Shown: piece after piece, positions 36,375-50,408 of the stretch
Numbering within the stretch: the first letter of the stretch is position 1
Layout: each line of letters opens with the position of its first letter
Origin: Klebsormidium nitens
Lineage: Eukaryota > Streptophyta > Klebsormidiophyceae > Klebsormidiales > Klebsormidiaceae
Assembly (NCBI GenBank): GCA_000708835.1
Contig: DF237301.1
Location: 32,790 to 96,789 of the forward strand
Length of the DNA stretch: 64,000 nucleotides
Direction of reading: 5' to 3'
Program-made: the position numbers and the translations under genes
The notes under the pieces: generated by a model
The model's database searches: none
Told to the model about the DNA's origin: nothing
The model's input: the letters and a program-made list of their open reading frames with translations, nothing else

Positions 36375-38173
36375 GCGGTTCAGGGGTTGTGGTTTAGGGT
36401 TTAGGGGTTGGGGTTTGGAGTTCGGTGTTCGGGGTTCGGGAGCTGGGTTTGGGAGCATGGAGTCCGGGGGTTGGAGATTCAGGAGTTTAGATTTAATGCG
36501 GAAAGGGGAGATGTGGATCGTTGGTTCGACGAAACACCGAGTTTGTGGCGGGAGAATTCCTCGAAGTGTAGGAAGGGGAGGTCGAAGTTTCTTCAGGGCT
36601 GTGTTGAGAAGTAAGATTATCCACAGGTTACCCTTGATGTACCTCAAAGGCCGCACCACTTTCGCGGAATTGTATAACGCGGAGCCCGCGGCGTAGCATT
36701 AGTTGTATGATAGTCTTTGATGGGTGCGAAGAAGTGGTTTGGGGACTTGGCATTCCTTTCAGAAAAAGCACGCTGGTAGAGGTTTACTGAGGCGCGCATA
36801 TGTTGGTAGGCTGCTTTCTGGTGGTAAGAGTTGCTCGAGCGCGCAGGCGTTGGAAGCTGTCTTCTCTTGAGACGAGAAACGAGACTTCTTTTAGAGATGG
36901 TTGTCATTAGACGGGTTTTTGTAAGGTGTTTTCTGAAGGCTGGGAACTTTGAAAGTTGGTGTGACTGGTATACCATTGTATACAATGTTATACAATGAAG
37001 ACGTTGTATCGCTAGGATGTTAGCAGCGCATATATCTATACAGTAGTAGGATCTTTTCAATGTGAGGCTTCACAAATCGAAGGACGGATTCAGTTGTACA
37101 GTAACCAGTTGCCATAAGACGTAACAAATATTTTTCGCTCTGAATTCTTGTCATCTATCCTTCGACCGCTCAATCAAATCCACTTCAATCCTCTTGCTTT
37201 TTAAATCCCCGAAGACTGTCCTATAGTCCAGTATTAATCTGAGCTGTGAAAATCTTCACGCGCGCAAATTTTCATGCACCATACCTGTGATCAGAAACAC
37301 AGCATGTTTGGTTTAGGTGCACGAATACGAATTCGCTCTCCTCTGTCTCCCCGGCCGCCAGCTCGTACTCGGTCCGATGGTCTACTCGTTACGAGCTAAC
37401 AGCCGCTCTCTACCATATTGAGACGTTACATGCCGCGTACTCATCTCACCGCCTATAGATGCTTTGAATTGGACATTACAAGGATATATGCTCAAGGAAA
37501 CGGTTTTTAAGTGAAAAAGTGGTTGTTGTGTGGTTAGAAGTGTGCTTGAGCTACTTAAGGGTTGTACATTTGCTAGACGTATGTTAAGTTCACATTGAAG
37601 ATCATTTCCACCTGCTAGTCGATTGCTAATTGTCAGGGGCGGCCTTGCATATTGGATGGCATCATATGAAGGATGGATTCAACGTACAGAATCGTTCAAC
37701 TACCGATGTTCACCACAGTTCATATATCGTACATGTCCTGGCTCCATTGACCATTGCCAGACGGTGCTCAAGCCCCGTGCACAACCCTAGAGGAAGTACA
37801 CGCACGGCACAGAAAGAGTCGAGATATATGGCGCCTACAACAATTGAATCTGGACAAACAGTTGTACACGGCCGTGTTCAAGTGGTTATAGACCTTACTT
37901 TATGAAGAGCATTGCTGCTTTTTCTGACAATAGACAAGTCGCGTCGGCCCGCCGCCTCACATGTTCGCCGGCTCAGTTGATGTCCACCCCAAAACCAAGG
38001 ACGGTTTGGGTCTAAATCATTATGATAGTGCGCCCTCCCATTTCGTGAAGCTCTTCATTGAGCAGGAATGGTGCAGGGATTACATCTTCTGTTATTTTAT
38101 CCATTTGAGTCTATCTACCTTTGATTCTGCGACTATGACGCTACTTATTGTCGCCGTGACTGGCGGGCCTCCA
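36375..38173. other. Intergenic spacer between convergent genes
   Basis: 3' flanks of the GRAM gene and of the coiled-coil gene. Directly after the GRAM stop, 36390-36430 is a degenerate telomere-like GGTTTAGGGTTTAGGGG tract that grades into GGTTCGGG words. The rest is AT-richer, unique-looking DNA without a gene I can support. Confidence 0.5.
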
Positions 38174-41100
38174 TTATCGGGGCGACGTTATGACCCCCTC
38201 GAAGCGGAACGGCATACTTATCATGTCATCAAGTGCATTTTCCCGACCATTAGATGATTCTTTCAGCTTCTTCGTCTCTTCCCTCAGACGCGCCACCAAC
38301 CCCCGCGTCTCGTGAAGCTCCTTCTCCGCCCTGCGCGCGCGCGCCAGAGCGGCGACCAACTCCGGCCCTCTCTCCGCTCCATGTCGCCCCGCGTTCCGCG
38401 CAACCTCCGCGCGCAGCAACTCCACCTGCGCCTCCAGCTCCTCCACTCTCCGCCGGGCACGTGTCAGCTTCTCATTCGCCACGCTGAGCTGCTCCTGCCC
38501 CGCGCGCCGTTCCTCGCGGATCGCGACGACTTTCTCGCCCGACTCTTGACTTTCAAACCGGCACGTTTTGAGTTCCGTTTCCAGCGCCGCCTGGCGCTTC
38601 CGCATACGCTCCATTTCCGACTGCAGCTCCCGTTTCTCTTCGCGAAAGCGCGCGAGCCTCTCCTGGAGCTCGCGCACTCCCTCGTGGCGACCTGACCCCC
38701 GCGCGCGCTGCCCTGCATGTCGCCCTTCGGACCGCCGTCGCCGTCCGTGGCTGCCCAACTGATCCTCCTCGCATGTCGTACAGTCCGAGTCGCATCGGCT
38801 GTGCTCCGATTCGTCTTCGAACGCCTTCCGGGTATTGCGCCGCGAGTAACGGTCCAATGAACTCCTGGGGCTTCGTCTCCCCCACTGCTCCTCTTCCCGC
38901 CAGCTATCGCGCTTCAGCCGCGCGCGCAGTCCCGCGCACTCGCGCCGCAACTCGTCGCGCTCCCGCTCCGCCTCCTCAACCTCGCGCCGCAGCGATCCCT
39001 CGCGCGTTCTCAGCGCGGAGACCTCGCGCGATAGCGCTTTCGCCTCGACCAGCTTAATGCGCGCCTCCGCAAGCTCGCAATTCTTGCCCTCCAGTTGTCC
39101 CTTGAGCGCCTCCAAGCACGCAGCCTGCCGCTTCGCCTCGTGCCTCGCCCACGCCAGATCAACCTCTTTCTGATCTTCGTACGTCCGATTCGTCCGTTCC
39201 GGCGTCCGTTCCGTTCCATTCCGCCTCTCCGCTCTGCAAGCTTGGGCAGCGTCCGGATCTCCCGAACGGTCCGTGTCCCGCACCGGCACCTCGTCGAAGT
39301 CGAGCCGCCGGCTCGCCCGGCGCGCCCGCGCGCGCGAATCGTCCTCGGAGTCGCTGACGTCAGATCTGACGACCGCGCGCGTTGCGAATGCGTCACCCGA
39401 GGCGTCGCTTGCCACCCGGCGCGATTCGGGCGACCGTTTCCGGTTGGCCTCAGGCGTTTTGTCGCCCAGGCAGATGAGCATCTCGCGCAGAGTGGTCAGC
39501 TCGTCGCGCAGTCGGAGGGTCTCGTCACGGAGCTCCTCTTCCCTCTCGCGGTGCACAACTTCCTTGCCCTGAGAGGAAAGGACGTCAGCAAAACGTCAGC
39601 AATCAACAAGTGAGGTTTAAAAACTTCTACTTCTTGCGTTCTGGCGACTGCCTTACGTGGGGTCCGCGGCAGCAAAAGCAAAATCAAAGGCCTGGCTGGA
39701 ACAATGTCCTTAGCGGTGGCATCCGCAAGCTAAAGGTTTCGTTGGATAAGTAACGTATCCTCATACGTGCGCTCACAATCGTGTCACGTGAAGGAAAGCA
39801 GAATGCAGTGATTGAAGTCAGAATACCTGTAAAAAGATCGCGGCATGCCACAGCCGATTACGAAACGTAGAAGGGCGATTCATGTCAAGGACCCGGAAGC
39901 TTACACAAGAGTGGCGGGGAGGAGACCAATCTGTTCAGAATTCTGTATATGCAGCTGTATTCGGAGCGACTCTTGTCCAGTATATTCAAATCTTTCTTTC
40001 AAAGGTATACTTGAAAGAGACCCGAATTGAGGACTGAAGTTGAAAACATTGCGCGATCCACCCCACCAACGCGAGACCTCCTCACCTGCAGCTCTATCAG
40101 CTGGCCCCTGACACGCGTCGCCTCCTCATTGACCGCCCGCACCTGCCGCTGGACAGCTGTCAGCTCCTCGTTGGTCTTCTCCTTCTCCTCCTTCACGACC
40201 CTTAGCTCCCCCCTCAGCTTCTGCTCCTTATCCTGCCACGTGTCACTCGCCCGCTGCACGTCCACCAACTGCTTTCTGACACGTGTCAGCTCCTCGCTCG
40301 CCTCCACGAACTGGCGCCGCAACTCCACCGACTCGACCCCCGCCGCTACGGCCGCCTCCGCTTGTTCCGTCTTAACCCGTTTTAGTTCCTCGTTACGGGC
40401 CTCTAGCGCCCGGTCTAGATCGCTAACCCGGTTTTCGAGCTCCTCAACCCGCGCGGCCGTGACTTCGCTCTCGCTTATCCGCCGCTGCACTCGTCGAATG
40501 TGATGGTCCAGGTTTGTTACGGGGCCGTGCTCGCGCGGGCTTGTCGCGCCGCTCGCGCCGCCCGCAAGGTGCGCGAGCGCGCGCGCGGACGCGGCGAGGC
40601 TGTCCTGGAGCGCCTGGATCTCGGCTTCGTGAGCGGTCGTGGTTTCCGCTGCCGCTTTCTCGTCTGCAGGGTGAACAAGAAGTTGGCTTTTAGTGAATCG
40701 AACCTTCGCGGAGAGACTCGCAATCTGCGGCGCTTCCAGGTTGCGTCCAGGAAGCATTCCTCGTAATAAGCTTCTCCAGGGATTGTTAACACCTCCTCAG
40801 GCTTAGCAAGATCCTGTCAGCAGAAGACCATAAAGGTTTGGGCTTCAATCTTGAGTAACGTTGTATTTGAGTGGAACCACAGCGCAAAGCATTAGACTCA
40901 TTTCAATATCGTGTCAATTTTTCATATACCGGACGCACTGTACAGAAGAGCTGCAAAATCCCTTTAGAAGACAAATCGAGTTACGGAACTCCTTTTGTCG
41001 CACCTTCTGCCAGCTTCTTCTTGCAGCGCTGCAGCTCCGCTTCCTTGTCCCCGAGCGCTCGCTCTAGTTGCCGCACCTCCGTCATCTCCACCAGTCCCAG

Positions 41101-44100
41101 CCGCATCTGCGCCTCGTCACGCAGGCGGTCCTCCAGGTCTTCGCTCGCCCTGCGCGCGCGCTCAATCTCCAAACCCTGATTCTGCAGCGCGCCGCGCACT
41201 TCCGCGGCTTCGGCCTTGGCCGACGCGGAATCGGCCTCGGCGGCCGCGCGCGCGCCGCGCTCCGACGTCAGCTCGCGCTCGAGCTGGCGGGCGCGCGCGT
41301 CGCGCTCCTGGAGGGCGTCTTGGGCGGCCTTAAGCTGCAAGCAGAGGGAGGTTCCAATTATCACCTTGAGGAAAAGGCCTGTCTGGGAAGAGGATGAGAA
41401 AAATAAATTTTTCGCTTGTCAAGGGCTCAGGCCTTTGGAAGCAGTTTCTCTTACAGCAGCGTGAAAGGAGACCTTTGTATGATCTGTCTCCGCTCGAATC
41501 TCAAAGTTGAGCGAAGTGCAGTGGACGCCCTCACATAGCCCTCGTATTTAGCCGGCACCAGAGTTACAACACTGGTACAAGAGACGGCGATGTATGATCT
41601 CCTTGGTGTCACTGTGAGTCTTGCTGTCAAGAAGATGTCTTGAGACCACCGGATGATTGGCTTACCTCCCTTCGAGCGTCGTCTTGAATCAGCGCGGCCG
41701 CCTCCTCCGCCTCCCTGCGCGCTTGCGCCGCGGCTTTCTCCGCGGCCGCCACCTCGCTCTCCATCGACACCCGCCGGTGGCGCGTGTACTTCTGACGCCA
41801 CTCGTCGGCCTATGAGCGTTTAATGTGTGGTTTGAGAAGGTTGAACTGGAGACGCGGTATAAGCCAGAAAGACTGCTTGCGAAGAAGAAATTGTTTAATC
41901 GGCTTGATTAAGGGCGGAAAGTTGCGAGACAGTATAATGGAATCAGGCATAATTATTGCCAAAAAAGCTGATTTTGAAGAGTTGTGGTGACTGGAGGCCG
42001 GATCAGCGACTAGAAAAGCTTCTTGCGAGGTAGTGAATCCGAAAGGGTAAGGGACGGGTATTTTTGACGGATTCGGAAGCTCACGTAGTACGACAGGTAG
42101 GTTCTGAGATTCACAAGGACGAATTACACACTGTCGCTTGTCGAAGACACGTGTAAATGGAAGTAGCCAGAGTCTCTTTCAGTGCGTCGTGATGAGGAAG
42201 TGATCGTTCTGAGCACTCAGAAGTTCCCTGATACAAATAAACCAGTTTTGAAGGGGGAAAATCGGAAAATTCAGTAATGTATCGACGTTCAATCCGCCCA
42301 CCTCGTTCTCGAGCTTCAGTTGCTTCTGCCGCAACTCCGACAGCTCCGTCTCCTTCCGCTTGGCGTAATCGATCCGTCCTTCCGCTTGGAGGGCAGCGGT
42401 CTCGTACTGCCTCGCTTTCGTCTGTCAGGGTGAATGACATAGTATCTTGAAAACAGGTCTTTGTCTTTTCCAGATTGGGATTGCATACCAAAACAACCAC
42501 CAATTGTACCCAAACTCAGCGCAGCTGTTATCTGAGCCGTTCAATGGAACTTCGGATTAACGAAGGTACCGTACTTCAACACGACCTTTCATATCTGATT
42601 GCATATACGTCCACCGACAATTCCTCAAAGCTTTTGAGCCCACAGAACCAGACGCAAATGCGGCCTGATCAATTGATCACAATCCGCAGATGCTAAAAGA
42701 ACATTCCCGAAGTTGGATGAGCTATGGTGGTTTGCCAACCTCACCTTCCATTCATCCAGTTCCAAAGCAAGCTTCTTCGCGAACCGCTCGCTGGCGGCAA
42801 GTTCCTCTTCGAGGAAGGCCACCCGTTGGCGCTCCTTCTCCAGCGCGCGCGCGAGCTCTTGCACCTCACCCCGGAGGTCGTCCGACAGGCTGGAAGACAA
42901 ATTCAAAAAAATGAATATAAGGTCAAAAGTTTAGGTAGATTTGGTCCGTTTCGAGATAGGTTCAGTAGTGGGACACTACACTAGTAAGTGGGACACTACA
43001 GCAGTAAGTGAACTTTGACCAAAGTTTGACATGCCCACTTGACCCGGTAACCGCCGACATCCGTACTCCGGACAACATCTTGCCAACATTCAATTTCGTC
43101 TCAAATCTACATCCAAAAATACTGCTGGAGAGCTATGACGAGACGGTGTAAGCACGAACGGGTCTACAAAAGCCGACTTTGAAATAAGGAGAGCCAACGC
43201 GGAAGAAGGACTCGAGCTCAGGTCAAAAGCAATGCAGAATCAGCACCGGGCTCTTTGGGTTTCTTCAGAGGTCAGAGGGACGTGGGAGACATGTAAGCAA
43301 GGGAAAAGTGCTACGATTCATTGATCCGAGTGGCAATGACTTGCAGAACAAGGAAGCAGGTGTCGAAGCAAAATTTGGTGTCGACAGGGATGTTAAGGGA
43401 CCGAAACGCTTTTACTTCGTTGGAGGACACCGAAAAGCAGAGAAGACTAAAGAAAGAGGTTCGAAGTAAGATGGACCCCTTCCAGACAAGATTAGAAGTG
43501 GTTAATCTCGGATCTCTCACCCTCTGTCTTCGGCTGGCGTCCGCCTAGTATGGCTCACGTGCCCCTCGCGGTGTTGACTTTTCCGGGGTGTCTGCAGAGA
43601 AACATGCTAGCTGATTACGTCTATCTCAAAACCATTGACAATATCGCCACGGTGCTTTCAGGTGGAATAGTAAAACAGTATGCTACGTATTCTTATATGA
43701 TACATATTTCCTTTGAAGATACATTCAAACCGCCAATTACCATCATCGAATCACATGGAGCAAAATGAGTTCCGAAGCAGCTCAACCAGCAGCTAAGAAA
43801 CGGCTCCTGGAGTTCTTCATGCGAGCAGCCTTTCAGCAAGAAATCAGAACCCAAGAGGATCAAGACTCGCCGCTCAAGACATGCAGGAATACAAGCTCAC
43901 CTTGTCATTGTTCATGGCGCCGCTGTCTGGCGCATCCCCCTTTCTCCACGCATCCTCATCCCTCGTCGGCGTTCCGGTGCGGCTCGAAGTCTTCACCGCA
44001 GCTTTCTGCTCTTGCAATCCGTTTTCTCCAGCGGAAACTTTCTCTCCAACCTTGTTCTTTCTGCTGCTCTCTTCCCGCGCCTCGCTGAGATCTTCTCTAC

Positions 44101-47100
44101 CCCGTTCCCTCGTAGGGGACCCCGCCACGCTGTTGCTCCGCTTTTTGGGCGACAGCTCCTCCTTGAACCTCGACACGTGTGTCGCCCCCTTCGGAGAGGC
44201 GGGGAGGCTCCTCGGGACGGCGCTGCCCCACGGCCGCCGAGGTGACGTCAGCGAGTCCCCGGGTGACGTCGGCGCGACGAAGGACCGCCGGACGGACCCC
44301 AGAGGCGACTTGGGCGTTGTGCTGTGGATCTGCCGGGCGGCGGATGACGTCCGTGGTGACGTAGCAACCGGTGACGTGGCAATCGACCTTCGTCGGCCAG
44401 TTGGGGAAGATGCGCGGGAAGTTGCTCTGGTCGGTGAAAGGACGATTGACGAGTGGCGTGAGCGGCCAACGGAGGGGCTTCGTGACCGGTTAACGGGTCT
44501 TTCCGTTACTGTGCTTTCCCGCCGGCTCTTGTCAGAGTGTGGTGCTTTCCTGGGGGTAATTCTGCCCGTCATTTCGTCCCCCTCTTTCCCTCCTAGTGCC
44601 TCCAATTCCTTCGCCGCTCGAGAGCTAGCGCGTCTGCTACTCGGCTCCGTATCGCCCCCGCTCTCGTTCTCCTCCCGAGCACGGCTCGACCTCCGGCTCT
44701 CCGTCGGGCTCTCAGGGGTGCCACGTGTCCAGCTCTGAGACCGTCTCCGTGGACTGCTCTCACCCGTTTCTCCGTGAGAGTCGGTATGCCGACGAGTGCC
44801 ATCTCGACTCGGGCTCCGTCCCCGCTCTGTCGCAGACGCGAAACTTTTGCGCGGACTCGTGAGCGCAGCCTTCAGCAAACTGTGCTCCCTGCTGTTGGCC
44901 AGAGGCGACCGCCCGCGGGGACTGTGCGACCCGAGCGGCGACCGCGCGCCGCTGCTGCGGGGCGACCGGTCGCCGGAATTGCCCGTCCGCGACACGGAGG
45001 ACCGCCCCGAGGACAGCAGCTGCGCCTTGCGCTCCTGCGCGGCTCGCCCGGTAGGAGTCCCCGACCGCGACTTTGACTTGGGGGAGGCGGGGCTGGCGGA
45101 GCGCGTGCTTTTCGGCGAAGTCCCTGCATCAATGGCAAAGGATCAAGAACAGGCGCCGGGGCATTGTGAGCTTTTGGTCGTGCAGAATAGATTCGCGCAC
45201 CTCCCAAGTGGCGAGCCGTTTCTAATCGCTCCTCCTAGAGAATTGTAGTTGCTCTTATAGAGGAATAGAAGATAGACTGTTGGCGAGCCAATCCTATCCG
45301 CTCCTCAAAGATGCTCTACTTGAAAAATTGAAGATTGATTGTCGTGCTAGTGAACCGTGTCCGCTCACCGGCCAGGGTTTCCAGCAGCGCAAGGGGGGAG
45401 GTCCGGGAAGGGGTTCGATCGGACTGCGGGGTTTCGCGGCCGCGCATCGCGGCCGCGACGGCCAGATCGGCCGCCGCGATGGCCGCGTTTATGGAGGACC
45501 GCGCCCGGGTGGATCCGTCAACGGACCGGGGGGAATTGTCTCGTTCCGCGAGCGAGGATTCCGCTCGGCTAGAGCTCCGCTCCTCTTTGTCCGCCAACAG
45601 CGAAATTCTGGAGGTTCTACGTGTTTCTTCTCCGTCAAACGGGAAATCCGCTCGGGCTGAAGCGCTCCTCGATGCTGTCTCCTTACCAGAATGTCGGTAG
45701 GAGCTTGCCCTGCTTGCCGGTCTTTCCTCGACTTCCCCAGAGTCGCGGTAAGAGCTTGCCCGACTCGCCAGTCTTTCCTCCCGCTCCGCCCTTGTTTCTG
45801 CTACGCTTTGGACGCTTCCCTTGGGGGAGCTCCTCAAACTTTCAGCGCCCCGTAGCTCGTCAAGTCTCGAGCTTCGCATCTGTGTGTCTAGGCGCTCATC
45901 ACTACGGAGGCTCGAGCCTCGGCCCAGGTCCCTTTCTGCTAGAGGGCTGCCTTTGATGGAACCCCTGACACTGCGATCCCCTCCAAACTCGTCCCGGACT
46001 GACGGTTGCGAGGTGGTGTCAAGCCGACTTGCCCCTCGCTCAGACGGCTGCTTTCTGTCCCCTTCTCCAAGGGAACTTGCCCGGCTTGAGCCCAGAAAGT
46101 CCCCTCGTTCTTCCAAGTCTCTTAAACCAGCCCTACTGGAACCGCCAGAAACTCTTACGTCTCTGTACTCTTCAGTCCGTGGAGTTGACCGATGTGAAAA
46201 CTCGTCAGCATGACGACTTCCCTGCCGCGATGACGCACGTGTGCTATGAAGCCCGTCTGCCGGGATGCTTTCTCCACGGACGCTGTTTGTTCGCTCTTCC
46301 TTGGGAAGCAGATGAGAGAGACTGACACTAGACCGGCGCCTCCTTTCTGATACTGCGCTGCTGTGCACACTTCCCTCTGCTGGGTACCGTAGATTCGCAC
46401 TCCCCTCCCTGGACCTTGCACTGCCGATTGCAGATGCGGCTACCGGACTCTGCCCCTGACTGCTACCAATCCGGGACGCGCCGCGAGACTGCGACTTCTC
46501 GCTGGCCCCCAGTGTGGTCCGCAAATGCTCAGAGTCCTGGCCATTGCTGACGCGGCTCCGGTCCGAAAGCTGGCCCCTGCGCCCCTGTCCGCGGTCCGCA
46601 TCGCCGTCCAAACCCTCCCGGTCATCGTCCGAAGCAACCGACTGGCTCCCCACGAAGCTGCTCCGACTGGACAGCTGCGTCGAGCTCGGGATCTCGATAA
46701 AGAGCCCTTTGCGCTTGGAGGGTGACGACGTGAACACTAGCGGGGAGATTATGTCTTCCTTTGCCGTCCAAGGCGACAGCGGATTTCCTTCTGGAGGGGC
46801 CTCCTTTGACCCCTTCTTCTTCTTCGGCGCTTGCTTTCCTTCCGCCCCGCTGTTCCTGCTTTTATTCGTTGCTGCTCCCAGAGACGACGCCTTGCTCGTT
46901 CTCCTGAGACTCGAAAGCCCCGCGGTCTTTTTTGCCACCTCCTTTGGCTTTGGGATCCCAGACTTGGCCCCAGCCCGGCCAGCTTTGACTGTACTCTTGA
47001 GAAGCTTTGGCTTGAGCACTGTTGTGACTACTTCCACCCCTCCCAAGGAGCTCCGCTTCGACCTGCTTAACCCCTTTTCTGACCCGATTTGGGACCGTAT

Positions 47101-47322
47101 TTCTGCAGGGTCCACCTCGCTCCCGCTCAGCGAAGACCTCCGAGAACTAGATGCGGAAACGACGCTCATTGCCGTGGTAAAGATGGGAAGGCTGGCCCTC
47201 GTGTCAGGGCTGTCAACCTGGCGAAACGACATCAGGGGGTCGTAGTCCCAGGGGTGCCGCTCCCCCCTGGTTATGTTGAAGATGGCGCTGTTGTTGCGCA
47301 CATGCTGGCTGACTTCCGCCAT
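38174..47322 (-). CDS. Large disordered and coiled-coil protein with SxIP motif
   Basis: Nine exons: 47322-45369, 45123-43901, 43591-43521, 42889-42745, 42421-42302, 41809-41666, 41334-41004, 40663-40086 and 39568-38174. They join in phase to 1986 residues. Residues 1 to about 1080 are disordered, with dense Ser/Arg/Pro content (RSRSPSVGRSRHSS, many SPR and SPTR sites). Residues about 1085-1525 and much of 1525-1980 are heptad-type coiled coil rich in Glu, Arg, Leu and Ala. Residues 121-124 are SGIP in a basic, proline-flanked setting (GAKSGIPKPKEVAKK), the form of the SxIP motif that binds EB1 at microtubule plus ends. No motor, kinase or membrane segment is visible. A cytoskeletal scaffold or plus-end-tracking role is inference. 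I do not recognise a named family. An upstream non-coding or short exon is possible because acceptor-like sites lie just before the ATG. Confidence 0.8.
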
Positions 47323-49838
47323 CGGATTAGCTGCATGAAAGAGAATCTCTGTTCTGTATGCCACTCAGGCTAAGCCTTACCCAAAAGGAAGTTGGCAAGA
47401 AAGAGACACTGTCTTCTTCAGAAGTGGATTGCACCAGATAGGCAGAGGCATCCGCACAGACCTGTGAAAACCGTTTACCGGGTGTATTAATCCTCAGAGC
47501 TGAACTAATCTGGTAAGAGTGGATTGCAAGAGCTGCTTTTCAACAGCTACATCAATGCTGCAAGGTCGATTTTAGGAGACCCAAGTCTGATGATTGATAA
47601 AAGCCATAGAGACAATGAGATGTTCAATTCTGGGCTACTTTGGCATGTTGGCAATTCATTGACAAGACTGGTGGCTCCATGAGACTCCACTGCCCATTGG
47701 ACCCTGCTCTCTTTACGACCTGACTGCCTGAAGAACGTGCTCCTTTTTAGTTGAGCAAACACGGTGGGACAGCAGGAGTCTCCGAGCCCTCAAAAGTTGT
47801 TCGTTTGAGCGAGGCCCAAAAGCATTGCACCTTGCATGATTGGTTTTCTCAACCATCCGACAATACCATCCGAAGATCTCTATTGCACTGTGAAGGTAAG
47901 CTTTCTATTTGGTGAGCTTTTCTTACCTGGCCCCTGTATGTCCAGCGGTGTAGCTGCTCCTGTTAATGAAAGCGGTAATCCTCCATGCGGCAAATGCGGC
48001 ACTCAGAACGTCCCCCGTTTTCTGATTGGACCTCTGAAAGGGGTCTAAATAGCTCGCTGTCTAACGAGCGGGATGTCCGAAAATTGGCCCCAGCTCAAAG
48101 CCGTTGCCAAGCATTGGCAGGCTTTTTCAAGCTAGTGTTATGAGCTCCCCAGCTTGCTCGGACAGCTAGCAAAAGGGAACCTTAAGAAAACGGGGCCTAC
48201 ATTCGTCAGAACATCAGCCATGGAAATCTCTTATGCTCGTGTTAATGTGATGTCCCAATAGCCCACTAAGACCTGCATATCTCTCTGCCATGCAACCTAG
48301 TTTGACGTCAATGTAGGCCCCACAAGCAGCCGGGGATGTATATTACTGAAGTCTTGACTGTTCAATGCTCGACCTTCGCTCTCTGAAGCTGATGCATAAA
48401 TGGCCCACTCTTATCTGTGGCTCGCCAGCTCTTCAGTCAACAGGCGGTTGAGCTGAATAATACAATGCAGCAGACTTACAGCTGAATGTCAGCGACCCCT
48501 ACATTCAACCTACTTTTGGACACAACCACAGCTATCCTGGTCAGTGGCGCTGCGAAGCTGTCATGAAGTAGCTGCATCCTCGTTAGTCAGCTTTTGAGAA
48601 AGTCTTCTCAGTGAGCTTCGGTTGAGTTGCACCTCAAACAAACGATTCCGGAGTGGGTCAGCTTGACGACATACTGAGCAATTTTCATCAGAGAGGGGCG
48701 GATGCAGCTACTGGCATAGATAGAGCGGACAACCTGCATGCATGCCCTTCAACCCGCCAACTTTCTCCTAGTGATGCAGTACGCCCACCATAGTGTAGTC
48801 TGTATTCTGTAGACTGTAGATCCAGAGGGCGATCTGCACGCATATCGGCCATATATCGGCTTGCCTATGTCGCTGACCAACTGACGCCTAATTGAAAGCT
48901 GATTGCCTGTACGCAGTGGTTTTCGCCGTCGAGCTACGGTATCTTGACGGTCCGGATTAATATCGACTAGACGGGGTTGCGCGGCCGCGGCACTAGGGAC
49001 GGGCGGCCGCGCTGTCCGTCGGTCCGACGCCTCGTCCTCTGAGATTGGGTACGGACGGACAGCCGCAAGCTGCGCCATGAGAAGCAAGCGGCTCATAGGC
49101 CTACCTTGCACAGCTTGGTTAGTCTACTCATCACTACGGTCTTGATGCAATGATAGATGTTATCTGCAGCTCGCCCACCGCCCACCACACATGGCTGTTG
49201 GATTGTTGGAAAGGCGGGCCTTGGCCTGAGTTTAATCCGGTGATTGGGCAAAGAGCCATCTCTGCTAATTCTACGTTACCGGTAATTGACTCGGCGTGGG
49301 AACGTCTGGGGGCCATGCACGTCCACGCTTACCACTGTCAAGGCAGTGCACCTGGTCACGACTTCTCAAGCACTACACCATGACTGACTAGTGCTGCCAG
49401 CGTGCCGCCCGATGCATGCACATATGTATGTTTGGGCCCTTGCGTGACGGCCTTCTTACTGCTTATTCAGCCATGTTGAAAATCCGACGATCCTTTAGTT
49501 CTGACACGCATGAAGCTATATGGGCGTAGATTTTTTCTTCCTAAGCAAGAGGATCAACCTTTTGAAAAAAGGAAGGCTATCTCTTTTGATGCACTGTGCT
49601 ATGTTCTAACTCGAACTCGACTAGTAAATGCGGGCACCCAGATTCCCTGAATGATAACCCTCTTTATACTGGTTGCAGTAGTAGAAGCTCGATGTTCCGT
49701 TTACAAGAACCTAGGTCTTTCGAAGCGGAATTGAACAGCTCATGACGTCAAACGCTCAACACAACGTTCAAACGGCGGAAGCAACGCGACGCAGGCAGCC
49801 ATCCGTACTCTACCACGTTTTCGTACGACTATGCTCCC
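47323..49838. other. Upstream region of the coiled-coil gene, no gene seen
   Basis: 2.5 kb with short open frames only. GC-rich words with two NotI-like GCGGCCGC sites lie near 48980-49010. I see no conserved protein, RNA gene or terminal repeat. Confidence 0.4.
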
Positions 49839-50408
49839 NNNNNNNNNNNNNNNNNNNNNNNNNNNNNNNNNNNNNNNNNNNNNNNNNNNNNNNNNNNNNN
49901 NNNNNNNNNNNNNNNNNNNNNNNNNNNNNNNNNNNNNNNNNNNNNNNNNNNNNNNNNNNNNNNNNNNNNNNNNNNNNNNNNNNNNNNNNNNNNNNNNNNN
50001 NNNNNNNNNNNNNNNNNNNNNNNNNNNNNNNNNNNNNNNNNNNNNNNNNNNNNNNNNNNNNNNNNNNNNNNNNNNNNNNNNNNNNNNNNNNNNNNNNNNN
50101 NNNNNNNNNNNNNNNNNNNNNNNNNNNNNNNNNNNNNNNNNNNNNNNNNNNNNNNNNNNNNNNNNNNNNNNNNNNNNNNNNNNNNNNNNNNNNNNNNNNN
50201 NNNNNNNNNNNNNNNNNNNNNNNNNNNNNNNNNNNNNNNNNNNNNNNNNNNNNNNNNNNNNNNNNNNNNNNNNNNNNNNNNNNNNNNNNNNNNNNNNNNN
50301 NNNNNNNNNNNNNNNNNNNNNNNNNNNNNNNNNNNNNNNNNNNNNNNNNNNNNNNNNNNNNNNNNNNNNNNNNNNNNNNNNNNNNNNNNNNNNNNNNNNN
50401 NNNNNNNN
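49839..50408. other. Assembly gap (570 N)
   Basis: Run of N. The flanks are not obviously repeats of each other. Confidence 0.99.

Noticed and set aside
43874-44738. Plus-strand open frame of 285 codons opposite the coiled-coil gene
   Set aside because: It is the complement of a Ser/Arg-rich coding exon on the minus strand. Such composition leaves the opposite frame open.
46514-47245. Plus-strand open frame of 243 codons
   Set aside because: Antisense shadow of exon 1 of the minus-strand coiled-coil gene.
48749-49111. Minus-strand open frame of 120 codons
   Set aside because: No conserved features, mixed composition, and isolated. Probably chance.
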